From NCBI GenBank assembly GCA_964036315.1, contig OZ038485.1:72350824-72414823 (forward strand): DNA of 64,000 nucleotides. Direction: 5' to 3'. Both the position numbers and the translations under genes were made by a program. Under the pieces are notes generated by a model that ran no database searches, had not been told where the DNA came from, and saw only the letters and a list, made by a program, of their open reading frames with translations. The stretch comes from Acanthosepion esculentum. Taxonomy: Eukaryota > Mollusca > Cephalopoda > Sepiida > Sepiidae. Below, in pieces: positions 37,116 to 50,503 of the stretch (position 1 is its first letter; each line of letters begins with the position of its first letter).

Positions 37116-39706
37116 TTCAATAATTTTATTGGTTTTCTAAAGATTTCAATAAGTAAATCAATTTTACAAACAACCGTGTTTAAGGTTGAAAAACAAGCCA
37201 AAACAACTTGCTTTTACACCTAAAATTCAATATTTTTCAAAACTTTGTAAAACTTCAAATTTACAATATAACTTTGTGAAAACTGTTGAAACTTGTCGAA
37301 ATCAATACTTTTCGATCGATAACATATCGATTTTCAATAATTTTATTGGTTTTCTAAAGATTTCAATAAGTAAATCAATTTTACAAACAACCGTGTTTAA
37401 GGTTGAAAAACAAGCCAAAACAGCTTGCTTTTACACCTAAAATTCAATATTTTTCAAAACTTTGTAAAACTTAAAATTTGCAATATAACTTTGTGCAAAC
37501 TGTTGAAACTTGTTGAAATCAATAGTTTTCGATCGATAACATATCGATTTTCAATAATTTTATTGCTTTTCTAAAGATTTCAATAAGTAAATAAATTTTA
37601 CACGCAACCGTGTTTAACGTTGAAAAAGAAGCCAAAACAGCTTGCTTTTACACCTAAAATTCAATATTTTTCAAAACTTTGTAAAACTTAAAATTTGCAA
37701 TATAACTTTGTGAAAACTGTTGAAACTTGTTGAAATCAATACTTTTCGATCGATAACATTTCGATTTTCAATAATTTTATTGGTTTTCTAAAGATTTCAA
37801 TAAGTAAATCAATTTTACACGCACCCTTGTTTAACGTTGAAAAAGAAGCCAAAACAGCTTCCTTTTACACCTAAAATTCAATATTTTTCAAAACTTTGTA
37901 AAACATCAAATTTGCAATATACCTTTGTGAAAACTGTTGAAACTTGGTGAAATCAATACTTTTCGATCGATAACATATCGATTTTCAATAATTTTATTGG
38001 TTTTCTAAAGATTTCAATAAGTAAATCAATTTTACAAACAACAGTTTTTAACGTTGAAAAACAAGCCAAAACACCTAAAATTCAATATTTTTCAAAACTT
38101 TGTAAAACTTAAAATTTGCAATATAACTTTGTGAAAACTGTTGAAACTTGTTGAAATCAATAGTTTTCGATCGGTAACATATCGATTTTCAATAATTTTA
38201 TTGGTTTTCTAATGATTTCAATAAGTAAATCAATTTTACACGCAACCGTGTTTAACGTTGAAAAACAAGCCAAAACAGCTTGCTTTTACACCTAAAATTC
38301 AATATTTTTCAAAACTTTGTAAAACATAAATTTTGCAATATAACTTTGTGAAAACTGTTGAAACTTGTTGAAATCAATACTTTTCGATCGATAACATATC
38401 GATTTTCAATAATTTTATTGGTTTTCTAAAGATTTCAATAAGTAAATCAATTTTACAAACAACCGTGTTTCAGGTTGAAAAACAAGCCAAAACAGCTTGC
38501 TTTTACACCTAAAATTAAATATTTTTCAAAACTTTGTAAAACTTAAAATTTACAATATAACTTTGTGAAAACTGTTGAAACTTGTCGAAATCAATACTTT
38601 TCGATCGATAACATATCGATTTTCAATAATTTTATTGGTTTTCTAAAGATTTCAATAAGTAAATCAATTTTACACGCAACCTTGTTTAACGTTGAAAAAC
38701 AAGAAAAAACAGCTTCCTTTTACACCTGAAATTCAATATTTTTCAAAACTTTGTAAAACTTAAAATTTGCAATATAACTTTGTGAAAACAGCTGAAAGTG
38801 GTTGAAATGAATACTTTTCGATCGATAACATATCGATTTTCTATAATTTTATTGGTTTTCTAAAGATTTCAATAAGTGAATCAATTTTACACGCAACCGT
38901 GTTTAACGTTGAAAAACAAGCCAAAACAGCTTGCTTTTACACCTAAAATTCAATATTTTTCAAAACTTTGTAAATCTTAAAATTTGCAATATAACTTTGT
39001 GAAAACTGTTGAAACTTGTTGAAATGAATACTTTTCGATCGGTAACATATCGATTTTCAATAATTTTATTGGTTTTCTAAAGATTTCAATAAGTAAATCA
39101 ATTTTACACGCAACCTTGTTTACCGTTGAAAAACAAGACAAAACAGCTTGCTTTTACACCTAAAATTCAATATTTTTCAAAACTTTGTAAAACTTAAAAT
39201 TTGCAATATAACTTTGTGCAAACTGTTGAAACTTGTTGAAATCAATACTTTTCGATCGATAACATATCGATTTTCAATAATTTTATTGGTTTTCTAAAGA
39301 TTTCAATATGTAAATCAATTTTACTAACAACAGTGTTTAACGTTGAAAAAGAAGCCAAAACAGCTTGCTTTTACACCTAAAATTCAATATTTTTCAAAAC
39401 TTTGTAAAACTTACAATTTTCAATATAACTTTGTGCAAACTGTTGAAACTTGTTGAAATCAATACTTTTCGATCGATAACATATCGATTTTCAATAATTT
39501 TATTGGTTTTCTAAAGATTTCAATATGTAAATCAATTGTACAAACAACAGTGTTTAACGTTGAAAAAGAAGCCAAAACAGCTTGCTTTTACACCTAAAAT
39601 TCAATATTTTTCAAAACTTTGTAAAACTTAAAATTTGCAATATAACTTTGTGAAAACTGTTGAAACTTGTTGAAATCAATACTTTTCGATCGATAACATA
39701 TCGATT
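37116..39706 (+). repeat. 12-monomer block, copy B (2,591 bp)
   Basis: Same markers in the same order as copy A, including the 13-bp deletion monomer (12 x 217 - 13 = 2,591). Differences noticed are few: the two single-base gains; ACACC against ACTCC near 38,288 (35,698 in A); AAAACTT against AAAACAT near 38,105; and ACACC against ACACA near 39,590. The copies are therefore about 99% alike or better, a recent tandem duplication. Its last monomers, TTTACCG, TTACTAAC and ATTGTAC, are also found at 44,7xx-45,3xx, and the last two at 41,6xx-42,0xx. Confidence 0.92.
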
Positions 39707-42094
39707 TTCAATAATTTTATTGGTTTTCTAAAGATTTCAATAAGTAAATCAATTTTACACGCAACCTTGTTTAACGTTGAAAAACTAGCCAAAACAGCTT
39801 GCTTTTACACCTAAAATTCAATATTTTTCAAAATTTTGTAAAACTTAAAATTTGCCATATAACTTTGTGAAAACAGTTGAAATTTGTTGAAATGAATACT
39901 TTTCGATCGGTAACATATCGATTTTCAATAATTTTATTGGTTTTCTAATGATTTCAATAAGTAAATCAATTTTACAAACAACCGTGTTTAAGGTTGAAAA
40001 ACAAGCCAAAACAGCTTGCTTTTACACCTAAAATTCAATATTTTTCAAAACTTTGTAAAACTTAAAATTTGCAATATAACTTTGTGCAAACTGTTGAAAC
40101 TTGTTGAAATCAATAGTTTTCGATCGATAACATATCGATTTTCAATAATTTTATTGGTTTTCGAAAGATTTCAATAAGTAAGTCAATTTTACACGCAACC
40201 TTGTTTAACGTTGAAAAACAAGACAAAACAGCTTCCTTTTACACCTAAAATTCAATATTTTTCAAAACTTTGTAAAACTTAAAATTTGCAATATAACTTT
40301 GTGAAAACTGTTGAAACTTGTTGAAATGAATACTTTTCGATCGGTAACATATCGATTTTCACTAATTTTATTGGTTTTCTAAAGATTTCAATAAGTAAAT
40401 CAATTTTACAAACAACCGTGTTTAAGGTTGAAAAACAAGCCAAATCAGCTTGCTTTTACACCTAAAATTCAATATTTTTCAAAACTTTGTAAAACTTAAA
40501 ATTTGCAACATAACTTTGTGAAAACTGTTGAAACTTGTTGAAATCAATAGTTTTCGATCGATAACATATCGATTTTCAATTATTTTATTGGTTTTCTAAA
40601 GATTTCAATAAGTAAATCAATTTTACAAACAACAGTGTTTAACGTTGAAAAACAAGCCAAAACAGCCTGCTTTTACACCTAAAATTCAATATTTTTCAAA
40701 ACTTTGTAAAACTTAAAATTTGCAATATAACTTTGTGAAAACTGTTGAAACTTGTTGAAATGAATACTTTTCGATCGGTAACATATTGATTTTTAATAAT
40801 TTTATTGGTTTCCTAAAGATTTCAATATGTAAATCAATTTTACAAACAACCGTGTTTAAGGTTGAAAAACAAGGCAAAACAGCTTGCTTTTACACCTAAA
40901 ATTCAATATTTTTCAAAACTTTGTAAAACTTAAAATTTGCAATATAACTTTGTGAAAACTGTTGAAACTTGTTGAAATCAATACTTTTCGATCGATAACA
41001 TATCGATTTTCAATAATTTTATTGGTTTTCTAAAGATTTCAATAAGTAAATCAATTTGACACGCAACCGTGTTTAACGTTGAAAAAGAAGCCAAAACAGC
41101 TTGCTTTTACACCTAAAATTCAATATTTTTCAAAACTTTGTAAAACTTAAAATTTGGAATATAACTTTGTGAAAACTGTTGAAACTTGTTGAAATCAATA
41201 CTTTTCGATCGATAACATATCGATTTTCAATAATTTTATTGGTTTTCTAAAGATTTCAATAAGTAAATCAATTTTACACGCAACCGTGTTTAACGTTGAA
41301 AAAGAAGCCAAAACAGCTTGCTTTTACACCTAAAATTCAATATTTTTCAAAACTTTGTAAAACTTAAAATTTGCAATATAACTTTTCTGAAAACTGTTGA
41401 AACTTGTTGAAATGAATACTTTTCGATCGGTAACATATCGATTTTCAATAATTTTATTGGTTTTCTAAAGATTTCAATCAGTAAATCAATTTTACAAACA
41501 ACCGTGTTTAAGGTTGAAAAACAAGCCAAAACAGCTTGCTTTTACACCTAAAATTCAATATTTTTCAAAACTTTGTAAAACTTAAAATTTGCAATATAAC
41601 TTTGTGCAAACTGTTGAAACTTGTTGAAATCAATACTTTTCGATCGATAACATATCGATTTTCAATAATTTTATTGGTTTTCTAAAGATTTCAATATGTA
41701 AATCAATTTTACTAACAACAGTGTTTAACGTTGAAAAAGAAGCCAAAACAGCTTGCTTTTACACCTAAAATTCAATATTTTTCAAAACTTTGTAAAACTT
41801 ACAATTTTCAATATAACTTTGTGCAAACTGTTGAAACTTGTTGAAATCAATACTTTTCGATCGATAACATATCGATTTTCAATAATTTTATTGGTTTTCT
41901 AAAGATTTCAATATGTAAATCAATTGTACAAACAACAGTGTTTAACGTTGAAAAAGAAGCCAAAACAGCTTGCTTTTACACCTAAAATTCAATATTTTTC
42001 AAAACTTTGTAAAACTTAAAATTTGCAATATAACTTTGTGAAAACTGTTGAAACTTGTTGAAATCAATACTTTTCGATCGATAACATATCGATT
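39707..42094 (+). repeat. Region IV segment 1 (2,388 bp, 11 monomers)
   Basis: It starts with the ACTAGCC/TTGCCAT marker monomer and CTAATGATT. It then passes to TTTTCGAAAG with AAGTAAGTC, AACAAGAC and GCTTCC, and joins the HOR series CACTAATT, CAATTATT, GTTTCCTAA and TTTGACACGC seen in regions I and V. It ends with TTACTAACAACAG and CAATTGTACAAAC monomers. One extra T (ACTTTTCTGAAAAC near 41,383) explains 11 x 217 + 1. Confidence 0.85.
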
Positions 42095-45000
42095 TTCAAT
42101 AATTTTATTGGTTTTCTAAAGATTTCAATAAGTAAATCAATTTTACACGCAACCTTGTTTAACGTTGAAAAACTAGCCAAAACAGCTTGCTTTTACACCT
42201 AAAATTCAATATTTTTCAAAATTTTGTAAAACTTAAAATTTGCCATATAACTTTGTGAAAACAGTTGAAATTTGTTGAAATGAATACTTTTCGATCGGTA
42301 ACATATCGATTTTCAATAATTTTATTGGTTTTCTAATGATTTCAATAAGTAAATCAATTTTACAAACAACCGTGTTTAAGGTTGAAAAACAAGCCAAAAC
42401 AGCTTGCTTTTACACCTAAAATTCAATATTTTTCAAAACTTTGTAAAACTTAAAATTTGCAATATAACTTTGTGCAAACTGTTGAAACTTGTTGAAATCA
42501 ATAGTTTTCGATCGATAACATATCGATTTTCAATAATTTTATTGGTTTTCTAAAGATTTCAATAAGTAAGTCAATTTTACACGCAACCTTGTTTAACGTT
42601 GAAAAAGAAGCCAAAACAGCTTGCTTTTACACCTAAAATTCAATATTTTTCAAAACTTTGTAAAACTTAAAATTTGGAATATAACTTTGTGAAAACTGTT
42701 GAAACTTGTTGAAATCAATACTTTTCGATCGATAACATATCGATTTTCAATAATTTTATTGGTTTTCTAAAGATTTCAATAAGTAAATCAATTTTACACG
42801 CAACCGTGTTTAACGTTGAAAAAGAAGCCAAAACAGCTTGCTTTTACACCTAAAATTCAATATTTTTCAAAACTTTGTAAAACTTAAAATTTGCAATATA
42901 ACTTTGTGAAAACTTGTTGAAATCAATACTTTTCGATCGATAACATATCGATTTTCAATAGTTTTATTGGTTTTCTAAAGATTTCAATAAGTAAATCAAT
43001 TTTACACGCAACCGTGTTTAACGTTGAAAAACAAGCCAAAACAGCTTGCTTTTACACCTAAAATTCAATATTTTTCAAAACTTTGTAAAACTTAAAATTT
43101 GCAATTTAACTTTGTGACAACAGTTGAAAGTTGTTGAAATGAATACTTTTCGATCGGTAACATATCGATTTTCAATAATTTTATTGGTTTTCTAAAGATT
43201 TCAATAAGTAAATCAATTTTACAAACAACCGTGTTTAAGGTTGAAAAACAAGCCAAAACAGCTTGCTTTTACACGTAAAATTCAATATTTTTCAAAACTT
43301 TGTAAAACTTAAAATTTGCAATATAACTTTGTGAAAACTGTTGAAACTTGTTGAAATCAATACTTTTCGAGCGATATCATATCGATTTTCAATAATTTTA
43401 TTGGTTTTCTAAAGATTTCAATAAGTAAATCAATTTTACACGCAACCTTGTTTAACGTTGAAAAACAAGCCAAAACAGCTTGCTTTTACACCTAAAATTC
43501 AATATTTTTCAAAACTTTGTAAAACTTAAAATTTGCAATATAACTTTGTGCAAACTGTTGAAACTTGTTGAAATCAATAGTTTTCGATCGATAACATATC
43601 GATTTTCAATAATTTTATTGGTTTTCTAAAGATTTCAATAAGTAAATCAATTTTACAAACAACCGTGTTTAAGGTTGAAAAACAAGCCAAAACAGCTTGC
43701 TTTTACACCTAAAATTCAATATTTTTCGAAACTTTGTAAAACTTAAAATTTGCAATATAACTTTGTGAAAACTGTTGAAACTTGTTGAAATCAATAGTTT
43801 TCGATCGATAACATATCGATTTTCAATAATTTTATTGGTTTTCTAAAGATTTCAATAAGTAAATCAATTTTACACGCAACCTTGTTTAACGTTGAAAAAC
43901 AAGACAAAACAGCTTCCTTTTACACCTAAAACTCAATATTTTTCAAAACTTTGTAAAACTTGAAATTTGCAATATAACTTTGTGAAAACTGTTGAAACTT
44001 GTTGAAATCAATACTTTTCGATCGATAACATATCGATTTTCAATAATTTTATTGGTCTTCTAAAGATTTCAATATGTAAATCAATTTTACAAACAACAGT
44101 GTTTAACGTTGAAAAAGAAGCCAAAACAGCTTGCTTTTACACCTAAAATTCAATATTTTTCAAAACTTTGTAAAACTTAAAATTTGCAATATAACTTTGT
44201 GAAAACTGTTGAAACTTGTTGAAATCAATACTTTTCGATCGATAACATATCGATTTTCAATAATTTTATTGGTTTTCTAAAGATTTCAATAAGTAAATCA
44301 ATTTTACACGCAACCTTGTTTAACGTTGAAAAACAAGCCAAAACAGCTTGCTTTTACACCTAAAATTCAATATTTTCAAAACATTGTAAAACTTAAAATT
44401 TGCAATATAACTTTGTGAAAACTGTTGAAACTTGTTGAAATCAATACTTTTCGATCGATAACATATCGATTTTCAATAATTTTATTGGTTTTCTAAAGAT
44501 TTCAATAAGTAAATCAATTTTACACGCAACCGTGTTTAACGTTGAAAAAGAAGCCAAAACAGCTTGCTTTTACACCTAAAATTCAATATTTTTCTAAAAC
44601 TTTGTAAAACTTAAAATTTGCAATATAACTTTGTGAAAACTGTTGAAACTTGTTGAAATGAATACTTTTCGATCGGTAACATATCGATTTTCAATAATTT
44701 TATTGGTTTTCTAAAGATTTCAATAAGTAAATCAATTTTACACGCAACCTTGTTTACCGTTGAAAAACAAGACAAAACAGCTTGCTTTTACACCTAAAAT
44801 TCAATATTTTTCAAAACTTTGTAAAACTTAAAATTTGCAATATAACTTTGTGCAAACTGTTGAAACTTGTTGAAATCAATACTTTTCGATCGATAACATA
44901 TCGATTTTCAATAATTTTATTGGTTTTCTAAAGATTTCAATATGTAAATCAATTTTACTAACAACAGTGTTTAACGTTGAAAAAGAAGCCAAAACAGCTT

Positions 45001-45340
45001 GCTTTTACACCTAAAATTCAATATTTTTCAAAACTTTGTAAAACTTACAATTTTCAATATAACTTTGTGCAAACTGTTGAAACTTGTTGAAATCAATACT
45101 TTTCGATCGATAACATATCGATTTTCAATAATTTTATTGGTTTTCTAAAGATTTCAATATGTAAATCAATTGTACAAACAACAGTGTTTAACGTTGAAAA
45201 AGAAGCCAAAACAGCTTGCTTTTACACCTAAAATTCAATATTTTTCAAAACTTTGTAAAACTTAAAATTTGCAATATAACTTTGTGAAAACTGTTGAAAC
45301 TTGTTGAAATCAATACTTTTCGATCGATAACATATCGATT
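42095..45340 (+). repeat. Region IV segment 2 (3,246 bp, 15 monomers)
   Basis: It starts with the same marker monomer. Its first 1.6 kb tracks window positions 1-1,630, including the short monomer and CAATAGTTTT at 42,954. It diverges near 43,727 (TTTTTCGAAAC). It then holds AACAAGAC/GCTTCC/AAAACTCAATATT, GGTCTTCTAAAG, a CAATATTTTCAAAACATTG monomer, and finally TTTACCG, TTACTAAC and ATTGTAC. Length fits 15 x 217 - 9, from the single short monomer. Confidence 0.85.
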
Positions 45341-46199
45341 TTCAATAATTTTATTGGTTTTCTAAAGATTTCAATAAGTAAATCAATTTTACACGCAACC
45401 TTGTTTAACGTTGAAAAACTAGCCAAAACAGCTTGCTTTTACACCTAAAATTCAATATTTTTCAAAATTTTGTAAAACTTAAAATTTGCCATATAACTTT
45501 GTGAAAACAGTTGAAATTTGTTGAAATGAATACTTTTCGATCGGTAACATATCGATTTTCAATAATTTTATTGGTTTTCTAATGATTTCAATAAGTAAAT
45601 CAATTTTACAAACAACCGTGTTTAAGGTTGAAAAACAAGCCAAAACAGCTTGCTTTTACACCTAAAATTCAATATTTTTCAAAACTTTGTAAAACTTAAA
45701 ATTTGCAATATAACTTTGTGCAAACTGTTGAAACTTGTTGAAATCAATAGTTTTCGATCGATAACATATCGATTTTCAATAATTTTATTGGTTTTCTAAA
45801 GATTTCAATAAGTAAGTCAATTTTACACGCAACCTTGTTTAACGTTGAAAAAGAAGCCAAAACAGCTTGCTTTTACACCTAAAATTCAATATTTTTCAAA
45901 ACTTTGTAAAACTTAAAATTTGGAATATAACTTTGTGAAAACTGTTGAAACTTGTTGAAATCAATACTTTTCGATCGATAACATATCGATTTTCAATAAT
46001 TTTATTGGTTTTCTAAAGATTTCAATAAGTAAATCAATTTTACACGCAACCGTGTTTAACGTTGAAAAAGAAGCCAAAACAGCTTGCTTTTACACCTAAA
46101 ATTCAATATTTTTCAAAACTTTGTAAAACTTAAAATTTGCAATATAACTTTGTGAAAACTTGTTGAAATCAATACTTTTCGATCGATAACATATCGATT
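45341..46199 (+). repeat. Region IV segment 3, entry into region V
   Basis: The third downstream copy of the ACTAGCC marker monomer is followed by CTAATGATT, AAGTAAGTC/AAAAAGAAGCC/TTTGGAAT and the short monomer at 45,992. Instead of CAATAGTTTT, as in segment 2, the next monomer is TTTGACACGC, the first of the region V array. The switch happens at the short monomer, a shared sequence that would allow misaligned exchange. Confidence 0.84.
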
Positions 46200-49100
46200 T
46201 TCAATAATTTTATTGGTTTTCTAAAGATTTCAATAAGTAAATCAATTTGACACGCAACCGTGTTTAACGTTGAAAAAGAAGCCAAAACAGCTTGCTTTTA
46301 CACCTAAAATTCAATATTTTTCAAAACTTTGTAAAACTTAAAATTTGGAATATAACTTTGTGAAAACTGTTGAAACTTGTTGAAATCAATACTTTTCGAT
46401 CGATAACATATCGATTTTCAATAATTTTATTGGTTTTCTAAAGATTTCAATAAGTAAATCAATTTTACACGCAACCGTGTTTAACGTTGAAAAAGAAGCC
46501 AAAACAGCTTGCTTTTACACCTAAAATTCAATATTTTTCAAAACTTTGTAAAACATAAAATTTGCAATATAACTTTGTGAAAACTTGTTGAAATCAATAC
46601 TTTTCGATCGATAACATATCGATTTTCAATAGTTTTATTGGTTTTCTAAATATTTCAATAAGTAAATCAATTTTACACGCAACCGTGTTTAACGTTGAAA
46701 AACAAGCCAAAACAGCTTGCTTTTACACCTAAAATTCAATATTTTTCAAAACTTTGTAAAACTTAAAATTTGCAATTTAACTTTGTGAAAACAGTTGAAA
46801 GTTGTTGAAATGAATACTTTTCGATCGGTAACATATCGATTTTCAATAATTTTATTGGTTTTCTAAAGATTTCAATAAGTAAATCAATTTTACAAACAAC
46901 CGTGTTTAAGGTTGAAAAACAAGCCAAAACAGCTTGCTTTTACACGTAAAATTCAATATTTTTCAAAACTTTGTAAAACTTAAAATTTGCAATATAACTT
47001 TGTGAAAACTGTTGAAACTTGTTGAAATCAATACTTTTCGATCGATATCATATCGATTTTCAATAATTTTATTGGTTTTCTAAAGATTTCAATAAGTAAA
47101 TCAATTTTACACGCAACCTTGTTTAACGTTGAAAAACAAGCCAAAACAGCTTGCTTTTACACCTAAAATTCAATATTTTTCAAAACTTTGTAAAACTTAA
47201 AATTTGCAATATAACTTTGTGCAAACTGTTGAAACTTGTTGAAATCAATAGTTTTCGATCGATAACATATCGATTTTCAATAATTTTATTGGTTTTCTAA
47301 AGATTTCAATAAGTAAATCAATTTTACAAACAACCGTGTTTAAGGTTGAAAAACAAGCCAAAACAGCTTGCTTTTACACCTAAAATTCAATATTTTTCAA
47401 AACTTTGTAAAACTTAAAATTTGCAATATAACTTTGTGCAAACTGTTGAAACTTGTTGAAATGAATACTTTTCGATCGGTAACATATCGATTTTCACTAA
47501 TTTTATTGGTTTTCTAAAGATTTCAATAAGTAAATCAATTTTACAAACAACCGTGTTTAAGGTTGAAAAACAAGCCAAATCAGCTTGCTTTTACACCTAA
47601 AATTCAATATTTTTCAAAACTTTGTAAAACTTAAAATTTGCAACATAACTTTGTGAAAACTGTTGAAACTTGTTGAAATCAATAGTTTTCGATCGATAAC
47701 ATATCGATTTTCAATTATTTTATTGGTTTTCTAAAGATTTCAATAAGTAAATCAATTTTACAAACAACAGTGTTTAACGTTGAAAAACAAGCCAAAACAG
47801 CCTGCTTTTACACCTAAAATTCAATATTTTTCAAAACTTTGTAAAACTTAAAATTTGCAATATAACTTTGTGAAAACTGTTGAAACTTGTTGAAATGAAT
47901 ACTTTTCGATCGGTAACATATTGATTTTTAATAATTTTATTGGTTTCCTAAAGATTTCAATATGTAAATCAATTTTACAAACAACCGTGTTTAAGGTTGA
48001 AAAACAAGGCAAAACAGCTTGCTTTTACACCTAAAATTCAATATTTTTCAAAACTTTGTAAAACTTAAAATTTGCAATATAACTTTGTGAAAACTGTTGA
48101 AACTTGTTGAAATCAATACTTTTCGATCGATAACATATCGATTTTCAATAATTTTATTGGTTTTCTAAAGATTTCAATAAGTAAATCAATTTGACACGCA
48201 ACCGTGTTTAACGTTGAAAAAGAAGCCAAAACAGCTTGCTTTTACACCTAAAATTCAATATTTTTCAAAACTTTGTAAAACTTAAAATTTGGAATATAAC
48301 TTTGTGAAAACTGTTGAAACTTGTTGAAATCAATACTTCTCGATCGATAACATATCGATTTTCAATAATTTTATTGGTTTTCTAAAGATTTCAATAAGTA
48401 AATCAATTTTACACGCAACCGTGTTTAACGTTGAAAAAGAAGCCAAAACAGCTTGCTTTTACACCTAAAATTCAATATTTTTCAAAACTTTGTAAAACTT
48501 AAAATTTGCAATATAACTTTGTGAAAACTTGTTGAAATCAATACTTTTCGATCGATAACATATCGATTTTCAATAGTTTTATTGGTTTTCTAAAGATTTC
48601 AATAAGTAAATCAATTTTACACGCAACCGTGTTTAACGTTGAAAAACAAGCCAAAACAGCTTGCTTTTACACCTAAAATTCAATATTTTTCAAAACTTTG
48701 TAAAACTTAAAATTTGCAATTTAACTTTGTGACAACAGTTGAAAGTTGTTGAAATGAATACTTTTCGATCGGTAACATATCGATTTTCAATAATTTTATT
48801 GGTTTTCTAAAGATTTCAATAAGTAAATCAATTTTACAAACAACCGTGTTTAAGGTTGAAAAACAAGCCAAAACAGCTTGCTTTTACACGTAAAATTCAA
48901 TATTTTTCAAAACTTTGTAAAACTTAAAATTTGCAATATAACTTTGTGAAAACTGTTGAAACTTGTTGAAATCAATACTTTTCGATCGATATCATATCGA
49001 TTTTCAATAATTTTATTGGTTTTCTAAAGATTTCAATAAGTAAATCAATTTTACACGCAACCTTGTTTAACGTTGAAAAACAAGCCAAAACAGCTTGCTT

Positions 49101-50078
49101 TTACACCTAAAATTCAATATTTTTCAAAACTTTGTAAAACTTAAAATTTGCAATATAACTTTGTGCAAACTGTTGAAACTTGTTGAAATCAATAGTTTTC
49201 GATCGATAACATATCGATTTTCAATAATTTTATTGGTTTTCTAAAGATTTCAATAAGTAAATCAATTTTACAAACAACCGTGTTTAAGGTTGAAAAACAA
49301 GCCAAAACAGCTTGCTTTTACACCTAAAATTCAATATTTTTCAAAACTTTGTAAAACTTAAAATTTGCAATATAACTTTGTGCAAACTGTTGAAACTTGT
49401 TGAAATGAATACTTTTCGATCGGTAACATATTGATTTTCAATAATTTTATTGGTTTTCTAAAGATTTCAATAAGTAAATCAATTTTACAAACAACCGTGT
49501 TTAAGGTTGAAAAACAAGGCAAAACAGCTTGCTTTTACACCTAAAATTCAATATTTTTCAAAACTTTGTAAAACTTAAAATTTGCAATATAACTTTGTGA
49601 AAACTGTTGAAACTTGTTGAAATCAATACTTTTCGATCGATAACATATCGATTTTCAATAATTTTATTGGTTTTCTAAAGATTTCAATAAGTAAATCAAT
49701 TTGACACGCAACCGTGTTTAACGTTGAAAAAGAAGCCAAAACAGCTTGCTTTTACACCTAAAATTCAATATTTTTCAAAACTTTGTAAAACTTAAAATTT
49801 GGAATATAACTTTGTGAAAACTGTTGAAACTTGTTGAAATCAATACTTTTCGATCGATAACATATCGATTTTCAATAATTTTATTGGTTTTCTAAAGATT
49901 TCAATAAGTAAATCAATTTTACACGCAACCGTGTTTAACGTTGAAAAAGAAGCCAAAACAGCTTGCTTTTACACCTAAAATTCAATATTTTTCAAAACTT
50001 TGTAAAACTTAAAATTTGCAATATAACTTTGTGAAAACTTGTTGAAATCAATACTTTTCGATCGATAACATATCGATT
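46200..50078 (+). repeat. 3,879-bp super-repeat, copy 1 (18 monomers)
   Basis: It contains TTTGACACGC, a short monomer, a 9-monomer HOR (46,625-48,568) and most of a following unit with a second short monomer. The rare variant ATACTTCTCGATCG at 48,334 is repeated 3,879 bp later. 18 x 217 minus three 9-bp deletions gives 3,879. Confidence 0.9.
46625..48568 (+). repeat. 9-monomer HOR unit (1,944 bp)
   Basis: The full order as at 5,173-7,116, starting with CAATAGTTTT/CTAAATATT and including CACTAATT, CAATTATT/CAGCCTGC and GTTTCCTAA monomers. It ends with the short monomer at 48,361. Confidence 0.88.
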
Positions 50079-50503
50079 TTCAATAATTTTATTGGTTTTC
50101 TAAAGATTTCAATAAGTAAATCAATTTGACACGCAACCGTGTTTAACGTTGAAAAAGAAGCCAAAACAGCTTGCTTTTACACCTAAAATTCAATATTTTT
50201 CAAAACTTTGTAAAACTTAAAATTTGGAATATAACTTTGTGAAAACTGTTGAAACTTGTTGAAATCAATACTTTTCGATCGATAACATATCGATTTTCAA
50301 TAATTTTATTGGTTTTCTAAAGATTTCAATAAGTAAATCAATTTTACACGCAACCGTGTTTAACGTTGAAAAAGAAGCCAAAACAGCTTGCTTTTACACC
50401 TAAAATTCAATATTTTTCAAAACTTTGTAAAACATAAAATTTGCAATATAACTTTGTGAAAACTTGTTGAAATCAATACTTTTCGATCGATAACATATCG
50501 ATT
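48569..50503 (+). repeat. 9-monomer HOR unit with two short monomers (1,935 bp)
   Basis: A 7a-type unit (CAATAGTTTT/GTGACAAC ... CATATTG, AACAAGGC, TTTGACACGC, short at 49,871) followed by an additional TTTGACACGC plus short pair (50,079-50,503). Length is 9 x 217 - 18. The added pair is a 425-bp two-monomer duplication. Confidence 0.86.
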
